Of a stretch of DNA of 64,000 bases, positions 36,319-48,543 are shown piece after piece. The DNA is from Citrus sinensis. Lineage: Eukaryota > Streptophyta > Magnoliopsida > Sapindales > Rutaceae. How positions within the stretch are numbered: the first letter of the stretch is position 1; each line of letters begins with the position of its first letter. The stretch is taken from contig NC_068560.1 of NCBI RefSeq assembly GCF_022201045.2, forward strand, positions 33,753,001 to 33,817,000. Direction: 5' to 3'. The translations under genes and the position numbers were made by a program. The notes beneath the pieces are model-generated. The model saw only the letters and a list, made by a program, of their open reading frames with translations, had not been told where the DNA came from and ran no database searches.

Positions 36319-39300
36319 GGATCGCGCTCAATAATATTATTATTGGCGCCGTAGAGCAGCTGAAATTTTCTTGTTCATCAATTCAATAAGCAGCGCAAAA
36401 GATGAAGAGAAGATATATAGAGAACATAAGCAGAAGAAGAAAAATGAGCACCAACAGAATAAGAAAGTGGGGTTTGGTTTAGGGTATGGATGGCAAGTCA
36501 CTTTTATTGATTTTACACGACACATTTTTACCCTAATGTAATAATATTATTTGTACAGAATGAAACTACTAACCTTTCTTGTTATGCTATTGGCCCATGA
36601 ACTTCTCTATCAAATTCCCAAATGTTTCTTAATTAATTAGTCTTTCTTTCTATCTCGTTACCATTAATTTTGCGCCATGGTATTACGTTAATTCGAACCT
36701 TGATATTATTTGGGTACCTTATAGTTTCTATTAAAGGGACAGCTCTCCTAGTGCAAAAGCTTACTATCTTCCTAATTCCTTTCATTAAGAAGGTACCCCA
36801 TTTATTAATTGGAGTCATCTTCATAAAAAAGGATCAATGTCTATACAAAGGTTGGTGTAACTGCGCATGCTTTAATGCATTTGAGAAACCATAAAATTAA
36901 AATTTATATTATTATATAGTTTTTTAGTGTACTTCTACGGTATAAGGAATTCTATTAATGAAAAAAATATTACAAAAAGTTATAAATGGGCACAATGTTG
37001 AACCCTAAAAAATAAAAATTAAAAATTAAATCTTTTGTAAAATTGACAACACATCATTGAACCACAATTAACTCGATGGAGTATAAAATATTTAGGAGAC
37101 TTCAATATAAATAATTTTATTTTTTATTTTTTGAAGAGAGAGGGGAGGAGGGAGAGAGAAGAAGAGTAAAAGGTCCAAATCAACGAAAATTAATATGCCA
37201 TTTAAACTTAGCTATTTTTGACAGCATAATGCTTCATATGGCATCAAGACTTGCATGGCAGATGGACTAAGTATAAGCTTGTGCATTAAGTAGTGCCAAA
37301 TTAAGTTGGTAAATTCCAAGTTGTCACTCTCTAAATTAGTAAGAGATTAATGTTTGGATCGGTAAGAATTTAAAGCACCCACATGCACATCATCCACTTT
37401 GCAATGAAGAGAAAGCTACGTAATTATTAATTAGCAATTGGAGGAATTTGTTTGAGATGATTAACTGATTAAATAGGTAAGAAGTCAAGGGTTATACTCG
37501 AAATAACATCAAATATTTACTATTTTTATCAATGAATTACCTAACATTGAGGTCAAACCTAAGGTTACATTGTAACCATATGATTAACACTCAAACTAGA
37601 AAATAATCCTAGATCATAATCGCTTTTAACTTTATAATTATCTTTCATATATAATAAGTGTTGATTTCAAGATTTTATGATGACCAAAATATTAATTAGC
37701 TTTCGGCTAAAATTTTTCCAAATAAATAGAAAACGTTTCCAAATGAAAAGCCTCTTCATTAGTTTATATATATCTTAATCTGGTAATGCCAGGCATTCCG
37801 CATATTCAATTCCATCAAGAATTGCAAAAACAATTATATATACAGGAGAAAATTTTTCAATTTAGAATTAATGTTCTGGGATTAAAGTTCAAGAGGAATT
37901 TACGACGCCGTAAATTTTCCCCAAATTTTAAGTGTGGATATAATAATCATTCTATATATGTTATTATTGTAATTATTTTTTGGCTGTTTTATTTGAATGC
38001 AAAAAGCTTAAGGGTTAATATTTGATATGCCGTGTAAGGGCAGCATCAAGAAAAGCATAGATAACCCGTCTGCCTTTTTCGATACTTCCATGCAGATGGC
38101 AAGTCAAAATACAAAATGTTGAAACATTTTTAGAAATAATTTTAAACTAACCATATTAATTACAATTATACTTTTCTTAACTGATTGAGATTTTATACCC
38201 CACGAAATCAAACACTTAAAATCCCATCAAAATGTGCTTAAAATAGCTTATCCATTAACGTCAAAATAAAATCAGTTTAAGTAAACTACACATCAGCAGC
38301 TAATTAATAGTTGGTATCAAATGAGCCAATATTTACTAAATTTATTTATTTTTATTTGAAAATTAATTTGCAAACTGAGCTTAAAGGGAATTATCAATAA
38401 CCAGATGTATATTGATTTTGGGCCATAAATAACTCAATGAAGTGGAATTTATACATATTTTTGGAAATTTTATAGTTACTTTAACAAGTGAGAATTCATT
38501 TATATGTAGAGTGATTAGTTGAATAACATGTAAGAATTCATTTATATGTACAGTGATTAGTTGAAATTTGCTCGTTTTCTAATTTAGTTAATTAACAGAT
38601 GCATTTAATTTAAAAGATTATTGAATTATTTGATTGGAATCTGCTCATTGGCTTCATCAGTCCGAAAAATTGAAAATAAAATGCCGATCCACACATTTAA
38701 AATTTAAATAATTAAATTAAATATAATGCATTATAGTCACTTAGGCTATAATCTAGTGGTAACCCACCCTTCCTAGTAGATCTTTTATTATACAAATTAA
38801 TATAATCCTGATCGTAAATATATAAGTATTCAAGAAAAAATCGAATGATACGTTATAAAATTCTAAATTTTGTTTTTTTAGGTAAACCTCAGAGGAGGAA
38901 AGAAAACTTTATTAATTATTAAATTCTGAATTTATTTGATCGATGCTGTTGTTTTCGATCAAGTATTTACTTTTAGTTCATGCAACTAATTTGAATACAT
39001 AGAAAAATAAAATTATCGAGCGATCAAATTATTTTCGAACAACAAATTAAGATGGACTGTCAAAATTAATGGATGTGAAGAAGATAGCTTTATATAGAAA
39101 TTCATTTGATGAGAAAGTGGCCAAGTTGAGGTGATAGTACCTCAAATTTGAAAATGACTTCAGCAGAATTATGAATAACTATTTCATAGTCTTTGGTAGT
39201 TGAATAGTGCAAGCAAAAACTTAATGGCTGCATCCTTTAAGGGAAAAATTAAAATGCTCCATTGATGGAAGAAATATAGAGTGATGGAGTTGTTACTCTT

Positions 39301-41869
39301 TGAAAACAAAGGATCGGGTAAGAGTTGTGAGTTTGAATGATTTCGAACAACTACTAGAATTTTTAATTTTAACATTCCTGATAGGATAAATAGCTATAGC
39401 ATTTGCCTTATGAACTAACAATTAAAAGTTATTTCCATGATTTCGTCGAATTGTAATGATTTCATCGAATTGTAAATGATAAAAAGGATCAGTTTAGTTA
39501 ATTTTACAGTCCAAAGAAAGTGCAATGCAAGAAAATAAATTTTCTTCACTATTCAAGCCTTAAAAAAAATACACAAAAACGAATTTTAAGTTAGCTGGAA
39601 GAAGATTTGGCTAATATTTGCTTGAGCTGGCCTATTTAACTTTTTCTTAATTATTGCCAATTTTTGTTTTGATTCTTATCCTGCAATTAGTCTTACCAAT
39701 ATCTTGTTAGAAGTTATTATTAATCGTATCAAGAATTTCAATAGTTGCGAGAGAAACTTGGAAAAGTTTTATAACTTTTTCCATCCACTTTTCGGAAACA
39801 ATATTAACAATCCTATCAAACCAATCAAATTGCTGTAATTTTTTTGTTTCACCACCAAACAACAAATGCAAGTCAATATTCTTAATGGAAGCCCTTATAA
39901 TTTTTTGTTGTTTCGAGGTGCATATATTACCAACTTTGCTGTTATTGTGTGTGAAATATTTCTTTTTCACAGGGAATTGACCGTTAAGAGAATAAGAAAT
40001 ATCAGCTAGTATTTTGTGTGTGTGCGCATGAAGCATAGACAGAAGGGTTCAAGATTGCTTTCAAACAGTGAAATCAAAGTATTTCAGTTACCTGCACACC
40101 CACAAATTCATTTTCTTAAAATGTCTTTATTTTGTGAAAATTATAACATACCTTTCCTTCCAGATTTTCAAGAAATCCGTGGCCACTACTCTCTTATAAT
40201 TATCTTCTCAGCAAACCCTATTGATGGCTAATTACCCCAACAACAAAAAAAAATAAATTTATCACCCTAATTTGTGTGTGTGTGTGTGTGTGTGTGTCGT
40301 GTAAAATTCTAGTTCTTGAAATTGACATTTTTGTTATTTTCCAAAAATGCACTTTGTTACATGGTAGATGATGATGATGATGGTGCTAGCTTCATTTATT
40401 CAACTTCTTGAATTAATCTCATCATCATGGGAAAAATAGACCAAAATTTACTTTCAAGTATTACCATTCTATCACGTTACTATATATATCATCATCTCAT
40501 CACATAAAATATCACAGTTGTCAACAATATAGATTTCAAAATCGTCTTTTGCATATTATAGTATATATTTTTTTCTTGTTTAGAATTAATTTTTAAGTTG
40601 CGTTCGTCGTTGTAATGTTGATCGTATCACATAGCAGTCCTCAAAAATATTTTTGACGTATCGGCATTACTTCTTGCGTATGTGTAGCTTTTCAATTTGA
40701 ACACTTGTCAACGTTGATCTCAATTACGGGCAGAAATTTGACGCTGGCTTCTCTAATCTCTAGCCCTAGGTCATTTTCTTCTAAGTCTTAGATAGCAATC
40801 AATTCTACGACAACCAATCTACAAGGCTCTGTTGAAAAACCATGACGTGTTATCCAACACAAAATGGTACTCAAGTGAAGTAACCCATAAGGATTAATTT
40901 TGTTGAATTAGTTGGTCTCTTCTAGTTACTCAAATGATCATGCTCAATAAAACTAACCTCATTTTAACATGAATAATATAATGTGTTTTTAATACTATTT
41001 TCAAGTACAGTTAGTTGGGGGTTTTTTTTTCTCCTTTTTTATTGATTGATTTAATTATTCTATTCATTAATTATTTCGTCAAACAATAACGACGTTTTGA
41101 TTCTCCATTATGATGCCTAACAATTATAATGCTGAGTGATGATGACAGTTTAGCTACCTTTATGGTTCTCTCTCAATTAATCCTATTAAATAGTCTTGCT
41201 TAGAGTTTTTGGCTATGATTTTTCCTTATCTACACTTATCATGTAATGTAGTGAAGAATTTAGAGAATATTACATACATTTTCGTCGAGAAAGTAAAAAG
41301 GAATTTTCATTAATATGAAACGTATTTCTAACCATTCATTAATTAATTATTATCCTTACACCATCCCATGGCCAGTTGTTTACCATTTAATTAGCATTCG
41401 AAATCAAAGTAGGTGAGTATCGAAACTATATATAGTGAGCCAAATTTTCTTTTGAGCAAAATGGTATGTTAAACATAAAATAAAAATAATTGTTTAACTG
41501 AAATCGCCCAAGTTGCTAGCCTAATCTAGTTATTGCTTAACTATTTTTCAATTCGATGAGGAGGGCAGTTTGGTCGGTTAATATTATACCTTTACTTTGC
41601 TGCTAGTATGACACACTACCTAGCTGCCACTTCATAAGCAAAATTAACGATGATTTAATTTTGATTAAATCATCATAAAAAACTTCAACTTGGCTAATTA
41701 TGCTAGTCCATTCTATTGAGTTCATATGAAAAAAAGTAATACATTGGTGATTTCCATCCCATTATTCAATCATACCCCTTAATCACAGGTGTGAGATATA
41801 TAAGAAGATATCAAGAGGTATCGATATATTACAAAGTTTGAATTCTTACTAAATGTAATGCTAATGCAA
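36319..41869. other. Long gene-free spacer
   Basis: The first several hundred bases are the MYB promoter. After that comes AT-rich sequence with a (TG)n at 40273-40297. A 109-codon frame on the minus strand (39707-40036) resembles no protein I know; its lysine- and isoleucine-rich content fits translation of AT-rich DNA. No supported gene. Confidence 0.5.
40273..40297 (+). repeat. (TG)12 microsatellite
   Basis: About twelve uninterrupted TG units in AT-rich spacer. Confidence 0.9.
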
Positions 41870-41878
41870 ATTTATTAT

Positions 41879-42506
41879 GAGTCGGACGACTACTAGCACC
41901 CCTCCAAGATCCTATTGAAATCCTTGTTTCAATTATATATCATTTAATACCAAAAATATCATTTATTTCTAAATGAATATTCTTTTCATTTATGAATTTT
42001 TCAATTTCTAATAATTTTTTCACTCTTTCATTCTTAATATTTGTATTTCTCTCTTCAGACTTTCTTTATTATTTAATTTCTAAAGAAAAAGATCTAAAAG
42101 AAAAAAGCAAGAAGAACATTATACTTAAGAAAATAATGAATATTTTATGGGTCAAATACAATTCTATCCTCCCTATAAATTTTGGATTCAGCAATTAGTT
42201 TGGGAATCCTTAAAAAATTATCTGCATTGGGATAAATTTTTATTTAATTTATTTTTTCACTATGTTGTATCTTAATTAAGTTGTTATGTTTAATTACAAG
42301 AATTTTGCTTTGGCTTAGAGGATTACTTTTTAAATTCAGATTATTTTAATGATAATAAAAAATTTATATTGTGCGAGGAAAATAAAATTGAAGAGAGAAA
42401 AAAAAGGATATAAATAGCTTAATTCTATTTATATTTGTCCTTAAATGTAATTGTAATATAACATGGGTTTTATGAGATTAATGAAGGGGTGTCAATAGTC
42501 TAACTC
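41879..42506. mobile_element. Mutator-like MITE, family A copy 2 (628 bp)
   Basis: The termini GAGTCGGACGACTACTAGCACCC and, from the right, GAGTTAGACTATTGACACCCCT are inverted repeats. They are flanked by a 9-bp duplication, ATTTATTAT (41870-41878) and ATTCATTAT (42507-42515), with one mismatch. The right arm shares TTGTCCTTAAATGTAATTGTA and GGGTTTTAT with copy 1 at 15.1 kb, showing one family. The inside is AT-rich with no transposase. Confidence 0.82.
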
Positions 42507-42844
42507 ATTCATTATTTAGATAAGAAATAATAAGACTCAATAACTAATTAATTATTGCATGACCTAATAAGAAAATGTCACATCATCTATCATATTAGTT
42601 GAAAATTTGGATACGAACTTTGTGTTCAAATTTTGTAAGTTTATAATTAAAATCATTGTTAAAATTGAGGGATTGAGAGGTAATTTTTTAAGTTTTCAAG
42701 ATTTGTTGATAAAAAAAAAATGATGCATCTCGTTATATAGTTACTAACTTTATTTGTAATGCGAGCTTAATTTGTTAGACTATCTTTAGTGATTTTCGTA
42801 ATATGAAAATAGAAAAGCAGCAGACACAAAGCTTCCATTCAAAG

Positions 42845-43034
42845 GTGGTGCTACACATCCCAAATTTTTTATTTAAGAAAAAAAATCGCAAATGATATGA
42901 TATTCATAAATTAGTTAGTGAGATAATACAATTAATTCACTTAAATTTTGTAAAGAATTATCAACTACTTAATGAATGACATATCACATGAGATGAAATT
43001 TAAGATAAGAAATTTTGGAAATCTATTATTACTC
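42845..43034. mobile_element. Possible small MITE (about 190 bp)
   Basis: The left end GGTGCTACACATCCCAAAT and the right end, ATTTAAGATAAGAAATTTTGG, form an imperfect inverted repeat (CCCAAATTTTTTATTTAAG against CCAAAATTTCTTATCTTAA). No clear target duplication. It is typical in size and form of plant MITEs. Confidence 0.4.
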
Positions 43035-43232
43035 AGCATTTGTATATATGGTTTCAGTAAATGAAATTCCATAGCCCTTTTTCTTTTTGGAAAGCCAGAT
43101 TAAATTAAAAGAAAGTGCAACGTGTATAAAATATTATAGGCCTAGTCCTTCGCTTGGAGCCCAATTGTAGAATGTAGAGTTTGCCTAATGGGCGTCTGGA
43201 TACCCAATTTAACTGGGACTTTTAAGAAGGAG

Positions 43233-43987
43233 AGTCAGACTACTGACACCCCTCGAAAGTCCTAATAAACCCCTCTAAATAAGATAAAAACCCATTAATT
43301 AATTAGTAGAGTTCGTCATTTTCATCAACAGCTGCGTTCTCCCTTAACGACCCTCAATGCTGCTTCGTGTAGAAAGAAAATAAGAAGTTTCATTGACGAA
43401 GAATTTGAGAGGGGAGATGAGATTTCGCCTACCCTTTTGAAAGCAATCGAGGGATCAAAGATTGCAATTAACATTTTCTTAAAGGATTAGGGTTCTTCGA
43501 AATGGTGCTTGGATGAACTGGTCAGTCAATTCACAATTAGGTAAAATGAATGCACCAGATATCTGCCGTGTCGGTCCATTTGATGTGCGGAAGCAAATTG
43601 GAACTTTGTAAAGCAATAACACGATTTTATTGGAACCCATTGAAATTAATAACACTAGGGCATAACTGTATTTCAATGAAAATCCACCTCTTTTCCATGA
43701 CTACCACTGTACAACTCAGTGGCTGGAGGATACGCCTCCGGAAATGACCATTTTCTTGTTATTAATTAATTATTATTATTATTAATGAGTATTAATTTTT
43801 CAGAACATCATTCACAAGGAGGAAAGTAGCACTTTACTAGAAAGGAATTGAATTAGGGATAGTTTTGGAAGAATTTAGGTGTTCTTCTGCAAACAATGAA
43901 TTCTTTTAAATACTTATTAGGATTTTTTTAATAGAAGTTGGGTTTTATCATGACGTTAAAGGGGTGCTAAATTGCTAATTGTCCAAT
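43233..43987. mobile_element. Mutator-like element, family A copy 3, carrying a captured gene fragment
   Basis: The left end GAGTCAGACTACTGACACCCC and the right end, read inward as GACAATTAGCAATTTAGCACCCC, carry the CACCCCT block of family A. The inner arms AGTCCTAATAAACCCC and GTCATGATAAAACCC also match it. No clean 9-bp duplication is visible, so the outer borders are approximate. Between the arms lies sequence unlike the other two copies, richer in GC and encoding part of a TIR domain. This is the structure called a Pack-MULE. Confidence 0.62.
43344..43620 (+). pseudogene. Captured fragment of a TIR-type NLR immune-receptor gene
   Basis: From 43344 the plus strand reads ASCRKKIRSFIDEEFERGDE, then ISPTLLKAIEGSKIAINIF and, past an in-frame TAG near 43488, GSSKWCLDELV. 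In TIR domains of plant NLRs this is the run from helix A/strand B (AALCRKKIRTFIDEEL) to SKWCLDELV. A second piece, in another frame at 43564-43606, reads CRVGPFDVRKQIGTL, matching the later TIR block YHVDPSDVRKQTGTF. So the fragment covers a large part of one TIR exon with at least one stop and one frameshift. No NB-ARC or LRR part is present. It sits between the arms of a Mutator-like element. Confidence 0.75.
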
Positions 43988-44019
43988 TAAAATAAATAAA
44001 TAAATAAACAAATGGTACT

Positions 44020-44722
44020 TGTGATTTACGATTTAAGTTCTTGCCCTTACTTTTTTTTTTACAATAATATTCTTGATATTAATTTATTTATCTTTTAAAA
44101 TGTTAATTTTAAGAAATTAGTTGATAATTATTTATTAGCAAATTAACCAATAAATATAAATAAAAAAGAACTAGTAATTGCAACAATCTTTCTAATGAGT
44201 AATGATATAGCCACAAACTCTTGTACAAACTGATGTGGCATGATAATATTGGTTGAATTAAATATCACTCTACCCACATGATTTGTTTTTATTATTTTAT
44301 ATTTTCATTTAACCAATAAATTAATGCCGCGTCAGTTTGTACAAGATAAATTCATACAAGAGTTTGTGGCAGTATCATCACTCCTTTCTAATAATTATTT
44401 TCAAATAAACCAACTTAACACAATTTTATATTCTTGCAATGATCTTATTAATAATTATTTTATACGAAATTAATTTATAAAAAATCATCCTTATAATAAT
44501 AATAATAACAATTTTTATGTTACTTTTAAAGTTGATTTGATAAATTATCATTTTTTATTTTCATTAATATCTCCCATGATATTTTTGTAAGGGTATTGTT
44601 GTAAAAAGAAAGAAAAATTAAGAATAGGAATGTAACAAATTTAACAGTTGAATTTTTTTTTTAAATATAAGGATTAAATAGATATTTAAGTCTAACTATA
44701 AAAACTAGATGATCATTTATCC
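44020..44722. mobile_element. Dispersed repeat C copy 2, split by a MITE insertion
   Basis: It shares with 31760-32308 the blocks AATTAACCAATAAATA, the ATAATTATT motif next to AATCTT, CTTTTAAAG, TTTGATAAATTATC and GGGTATTGTTGTAAAAA, in the same order. The right end (from the right: GGATAAATGATCATC) matches copy 1's right end. The left border is uncertain. Confidence 0.62.
44197..44383. mobile_element. Mutator-like MITE, family B (187 bp), nested in repeat C
   Basis: The left end GAGTAATGATATAGCCACAA and the inverse of the right end, GAGTGATGATACTGCCACAA, are near-perfect inverted repeats; both continue with ACTCTTGTA. The internal blocks TTGTACAAACTGATGTGGCA and TGCCGCGTCAGTTTGTACAA pair as well. 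A perfect 9-bp duplication CTTTCTAAT flanks it (44188-44196 and 44384-44392). Copy 1 of repeat C has a single CTTACTAAT at the matching point, that is, the empty site. Confidence 0.9.
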
Positions 44723-47400
44723 TTGAGTATTTTACATATTCACATACGACCAGTGAGTTTACAAGAGAAATAATTTCTAATATAATTGTCCGTTTGTAGA
44801 ATAAAAACTAATGAACCTAATAATTTGTATTTACTTTAAAAAGTACATGTCTAGGATGGTTTACCAAAGTCTTTTAGACACAGGCCCAAAACAAAATTGT
44901 TCTCTTTTAAGGTTTAGTAGTGAATGCCATATTGAGTTCATTGGAAGAGGACACTGTGTCTATAACTAATTTGACGATAAAGAGAATTGCAATGGTGATT
45001 TTTTTTTTCAGAAATAAAAATCGATTTTCTCGTTTTTGTTAGGTGAAGTCCAATTCTACGCCTTCTAATTGAAGTCTGTGGTCGCCTCGGTTTGTGAAGA
45101 AAATGATGGATTTGGCGCTGTTTTATTGACCAAATGCACCACTAATGAGAAGACAAAGACGTAATTTTAAAAAAATGGAGGTCCTACGAGGAATTTAGTT
45201 CACCTATTTTGTTTATGGGTAATTGTCCAATTAACTTTAAATCATCATTTGGGTCTAATCAAAATATTTTTATAAACATTTGAAGCTTTTTTAAAAACAA
45301 AGAAAACACAGGAAGATCCGATCGACGATCAAGTGTATTTATTCATTTGCCTTTTCATTCTTGTGTCAAATCGTCGCAAGCCAACATACTCCACCAAAGA
45401 TCTTTTGTTAATTACCATAATCAATTCAATTTAATAATAGCTTAATGCTAGTTATTAAATTACTTTTTTAACATTGCTAGCTAATTGATGATGCTCTTGC
45501 CAAACTACAATCCAAATAATGGATAAGATAAGGCATGGGATGATTAGGATTTATTATTAAGATATTATTCTTACTTGTATCTTACAACTTTTTTTTTTTT
45601 TTTTCAATGCCTAATTTTAACTATTTCTTAATCCCATGATTGATGACCTTTTGATTCATTTCCCACTAGCAACTATAGATTTCTTGCTAAATAGACTTTT
45701 TCTTCTATTTTGATTGGAAAAATCCCACTTAATTTCACATCTTCTTTTTGACCGTCTATTTTACAATTCCGTACCCCCCGAACTTGCCAAATTGCCACCG
45801 CATGATTGTTCTGCATTTTAGTGCCTTCTTTACTTTTTTATTATGAGTTTAATGTATTATTATTTGTTTTTATAAATATTTTCTATTACAACAATTCATT
45901 TTAATTTTATAAGTAAAATACAATGTCAATAGGAAATTTTAAAAACAAATGGATTGTCACAAGTGTCAAATGGATGAGTATTTTTTTTTTCTCTCCTTTT
46001 TTTTATACAACAAGAACTATTCAAGATTTTGTGTGAAAACTTTTTTTAAGCACGATTTAGTCCGACACACTCAATTGACTCCTCCATTATACATTTCAAA
46101 GAAAAAATAATCTCATTTTTTAATAGACCCGTGTCAATTTTCGTGCATATTTAATACTTCAAAAATGATTTACTTCATAGAGGGGAATGTTCTTCGAGGG
46201 CATACATGTCTTTTCGAGTACATACGCGTTTGAAAATTAGATTACACGTCAAAAATGCTTTTTTTTTTTTTTTTGCAAAAGAGAAAAAAAAATATATTAT
46301 AAAGAAGAGGGAATGCGAAGCAAAATCCTTTGACTTTTTTTAACATTAAAATGTGGATAACAGCTCCCATTCGTTCAATGACGTTTGATCTAACGTCACT
46401 AACCACCATCAAAACTTTTACTCCATCACCGTACATTTGTCTTCATCGTTTAATTTATCACCGACGCATGCATATTTCCCCTTTAGCCCTTTCTTGGTTC
46501 TTGTTGATTTATTCACAACCATGCGTGCAATTCTTAAATTCCACAGATACAGTTAGTTTACTAAGATTAATTTAAATATTTTCATTTCAATTGTTTTTTT
46601 TTGTTTTGTTTTGATTCTAATACAAAGAAAATTCATTAGTGGGTTATGACAGGGATCCCCAAGTTCTTACATTTTTTCAAATAATGATATAGCTTATCTA
46701 TTTATATCAACTGGATCCTCACCTTTTATGAAAATTACATTATGGTCTACGAGACTCATGTAAGATGCATTAAAATTTTGTTAAACTTACTTTACTAATG
46801 TCTAGTGTCCCGTCCCACTCGAGAAATTTTCAAAGAAGAAAAATTATATTCCTACCTACAACATAAGTTGAGATACTTAATCTTTCGACCTTAATAATAA
46901 AATAAGAAAATTCACTAAAATAAAGAGTGATTTCCATAATTAAAATACTCAATGTATCAGGACTTGTCTCTACTCTTGTTGAAACAACCGAAATATTATT
47001 TAGTGTTGAGTTACATAGCGTCTCGTTGCTATGGTCAAAATTCAGTACTACGAAAGGGTGATTTGATCATTTAAGTAGGAACTGGGATCTATTTGATACA
47101 AATACAAAAACATATGTCATAATTTGAAAAATGTGAAAGTCAAGAGAATGAAATGTTCATTTAATACAATATTTTTGCCCGGAATTTTCGTAAGATTGCC
47201 GTTTATTTTTTCATTGTTTTAATTTTGCCCAAGGTTTTTCACATTTTACTACCTAAGTCAAAGTGTGCGGTGTCGATGCTAGTTGATAGGCCATATGAAT
47301 GGCTATGATTGGTTGATCAAAATTCTAAATGATGATACCCATGATAGCATATTGGCACCTCACCATTGGATCAAGAAAGTCTACTGTCAAACAAACTTTC
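44723..47400. other. AT-rich spacer
   Basis: No gene supported. A somewhat GC-richer patch near 45050-45140 (CCTTCTAATTGAAGTCTGTG) gives no protein I recognise. Confidence 0.45.
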
Positions 47401-47523
47401 AGTCAGACAAGTTGGTATAAACATGCAATGACTAACGAAACTCGAAAAGAAAAAAGAAACTGCACTTTTTGTTGAATCTAAGAAGAAGTTTCTCTAAAGA
47501 GGAAAAAAAAAAAAAAGTATTTG

Positions 47524-48483
47524 GTAAGTTTCTCACTACTTTTCTTCTATTTTCTCTAATTTATTGCTGTCAGGAATTGGAATATTGATATGTTTCGGAT
47601 TCTTGAAAATTCGGTTGCTCATATGATTTCAATTAATTAACTAATATTATTTTTGTGTATATGTATGCTTCTGCCTTATCTGGGCCTAATTGATTGTATT
47701 TATTTTATTGTTCAAGTTTGGTTTTTTTCCTGCTGCTTTGTTGTGGTTTGTTGGTTTTCAACTGCACCTAACTTCACAATCTAAATGGTTTTTTTATTAA
47801 CGCATGGATACCATATAAGGAGACTGAAATTGTCTTAAATAACTCTAATACAAGGTCAAAGGCTAATAGCTTTTCTCTTCCTTACTGAGGTTTTATCTTC
47901 ATATGGGATTCTTCTGAATTGCAGGATTTGACTATTTTGATATCTTTTGCTGTTCCCTTTGGAGGCCATTTTCTTGCATTAGGTATGTGACTGAATTTGT
48001 TCAATTCTTGCTCTTCCATGATTGGTTTTATTGTTCTGACGTTTATGTTTGTATTGTTTGTCTGCAATAACACTTCTTTGGACATAAATTGGTTGCCATA
48101 TTGCATATAATCTTTTCTATTCAAAGATGAAATTCCTCAGGTTCTGGCAAAAGTTTGTTCATGTCAGAAAGGAGAATTTTTTTTTATTGGTCCATCTCAA
48201 ACATAGGCTTTGACATGTCCTATTTCACGGATTGATCCCTGACTAATCATGGATTTTGAAAATTTTCACACAATTCGCAAGTTTGTAAAGTTCATCATTC
48301 TTCAAAGGTTAATCTTGCACTTGCATCATTATGGGTAGATGCTTTGTAGTTCATACAATTGCCAGTTGTTTGGCAATACATGGATACAAATTTCTTTGAT
48401 CTCATAACTTGTGGTTATAAACGATAAAATAATTCTCTTTCAGTGTATCTACTGTAAAACCTGTGTGGCCTTTTGTGTGGCAG
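47524..48483 (+). other. Probable 5' UTR intron of the SCL1-like gene
   Basis: The donor TTG/GTAAGTTT at 47523/47524 and the acceptor GTGGCAG/GGTTC at 48483/48484 bracket 960 bp without a coding frame, ending 60 bp before the SCL1 ATG. SCL/PAT1-type GRAS genes often have an intron just upstream of an intronless coding region. A second short leader exon in between cannot be excluded. Confidence 0.5.
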
Positions 48484-48543
48484 GGTTCAAATTCTGTGGT
48501 ACAACTTTCCTTCCTTGAAACTGGAACAACTTGATAGAAAAGC

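Noticed and set aside
38720-38830. SINE-like head (TCTAGTGGTAAC) near 38755
   Set aside because: Only a short A-box-like string; no B box, tail or duplication.
39707-40036. 109-codon minus-strand frame in the long spacer
   Set aside because: Composition is that of translated AT-rich DNA, no known domain is visible and no promoter or homologue is recognisable.
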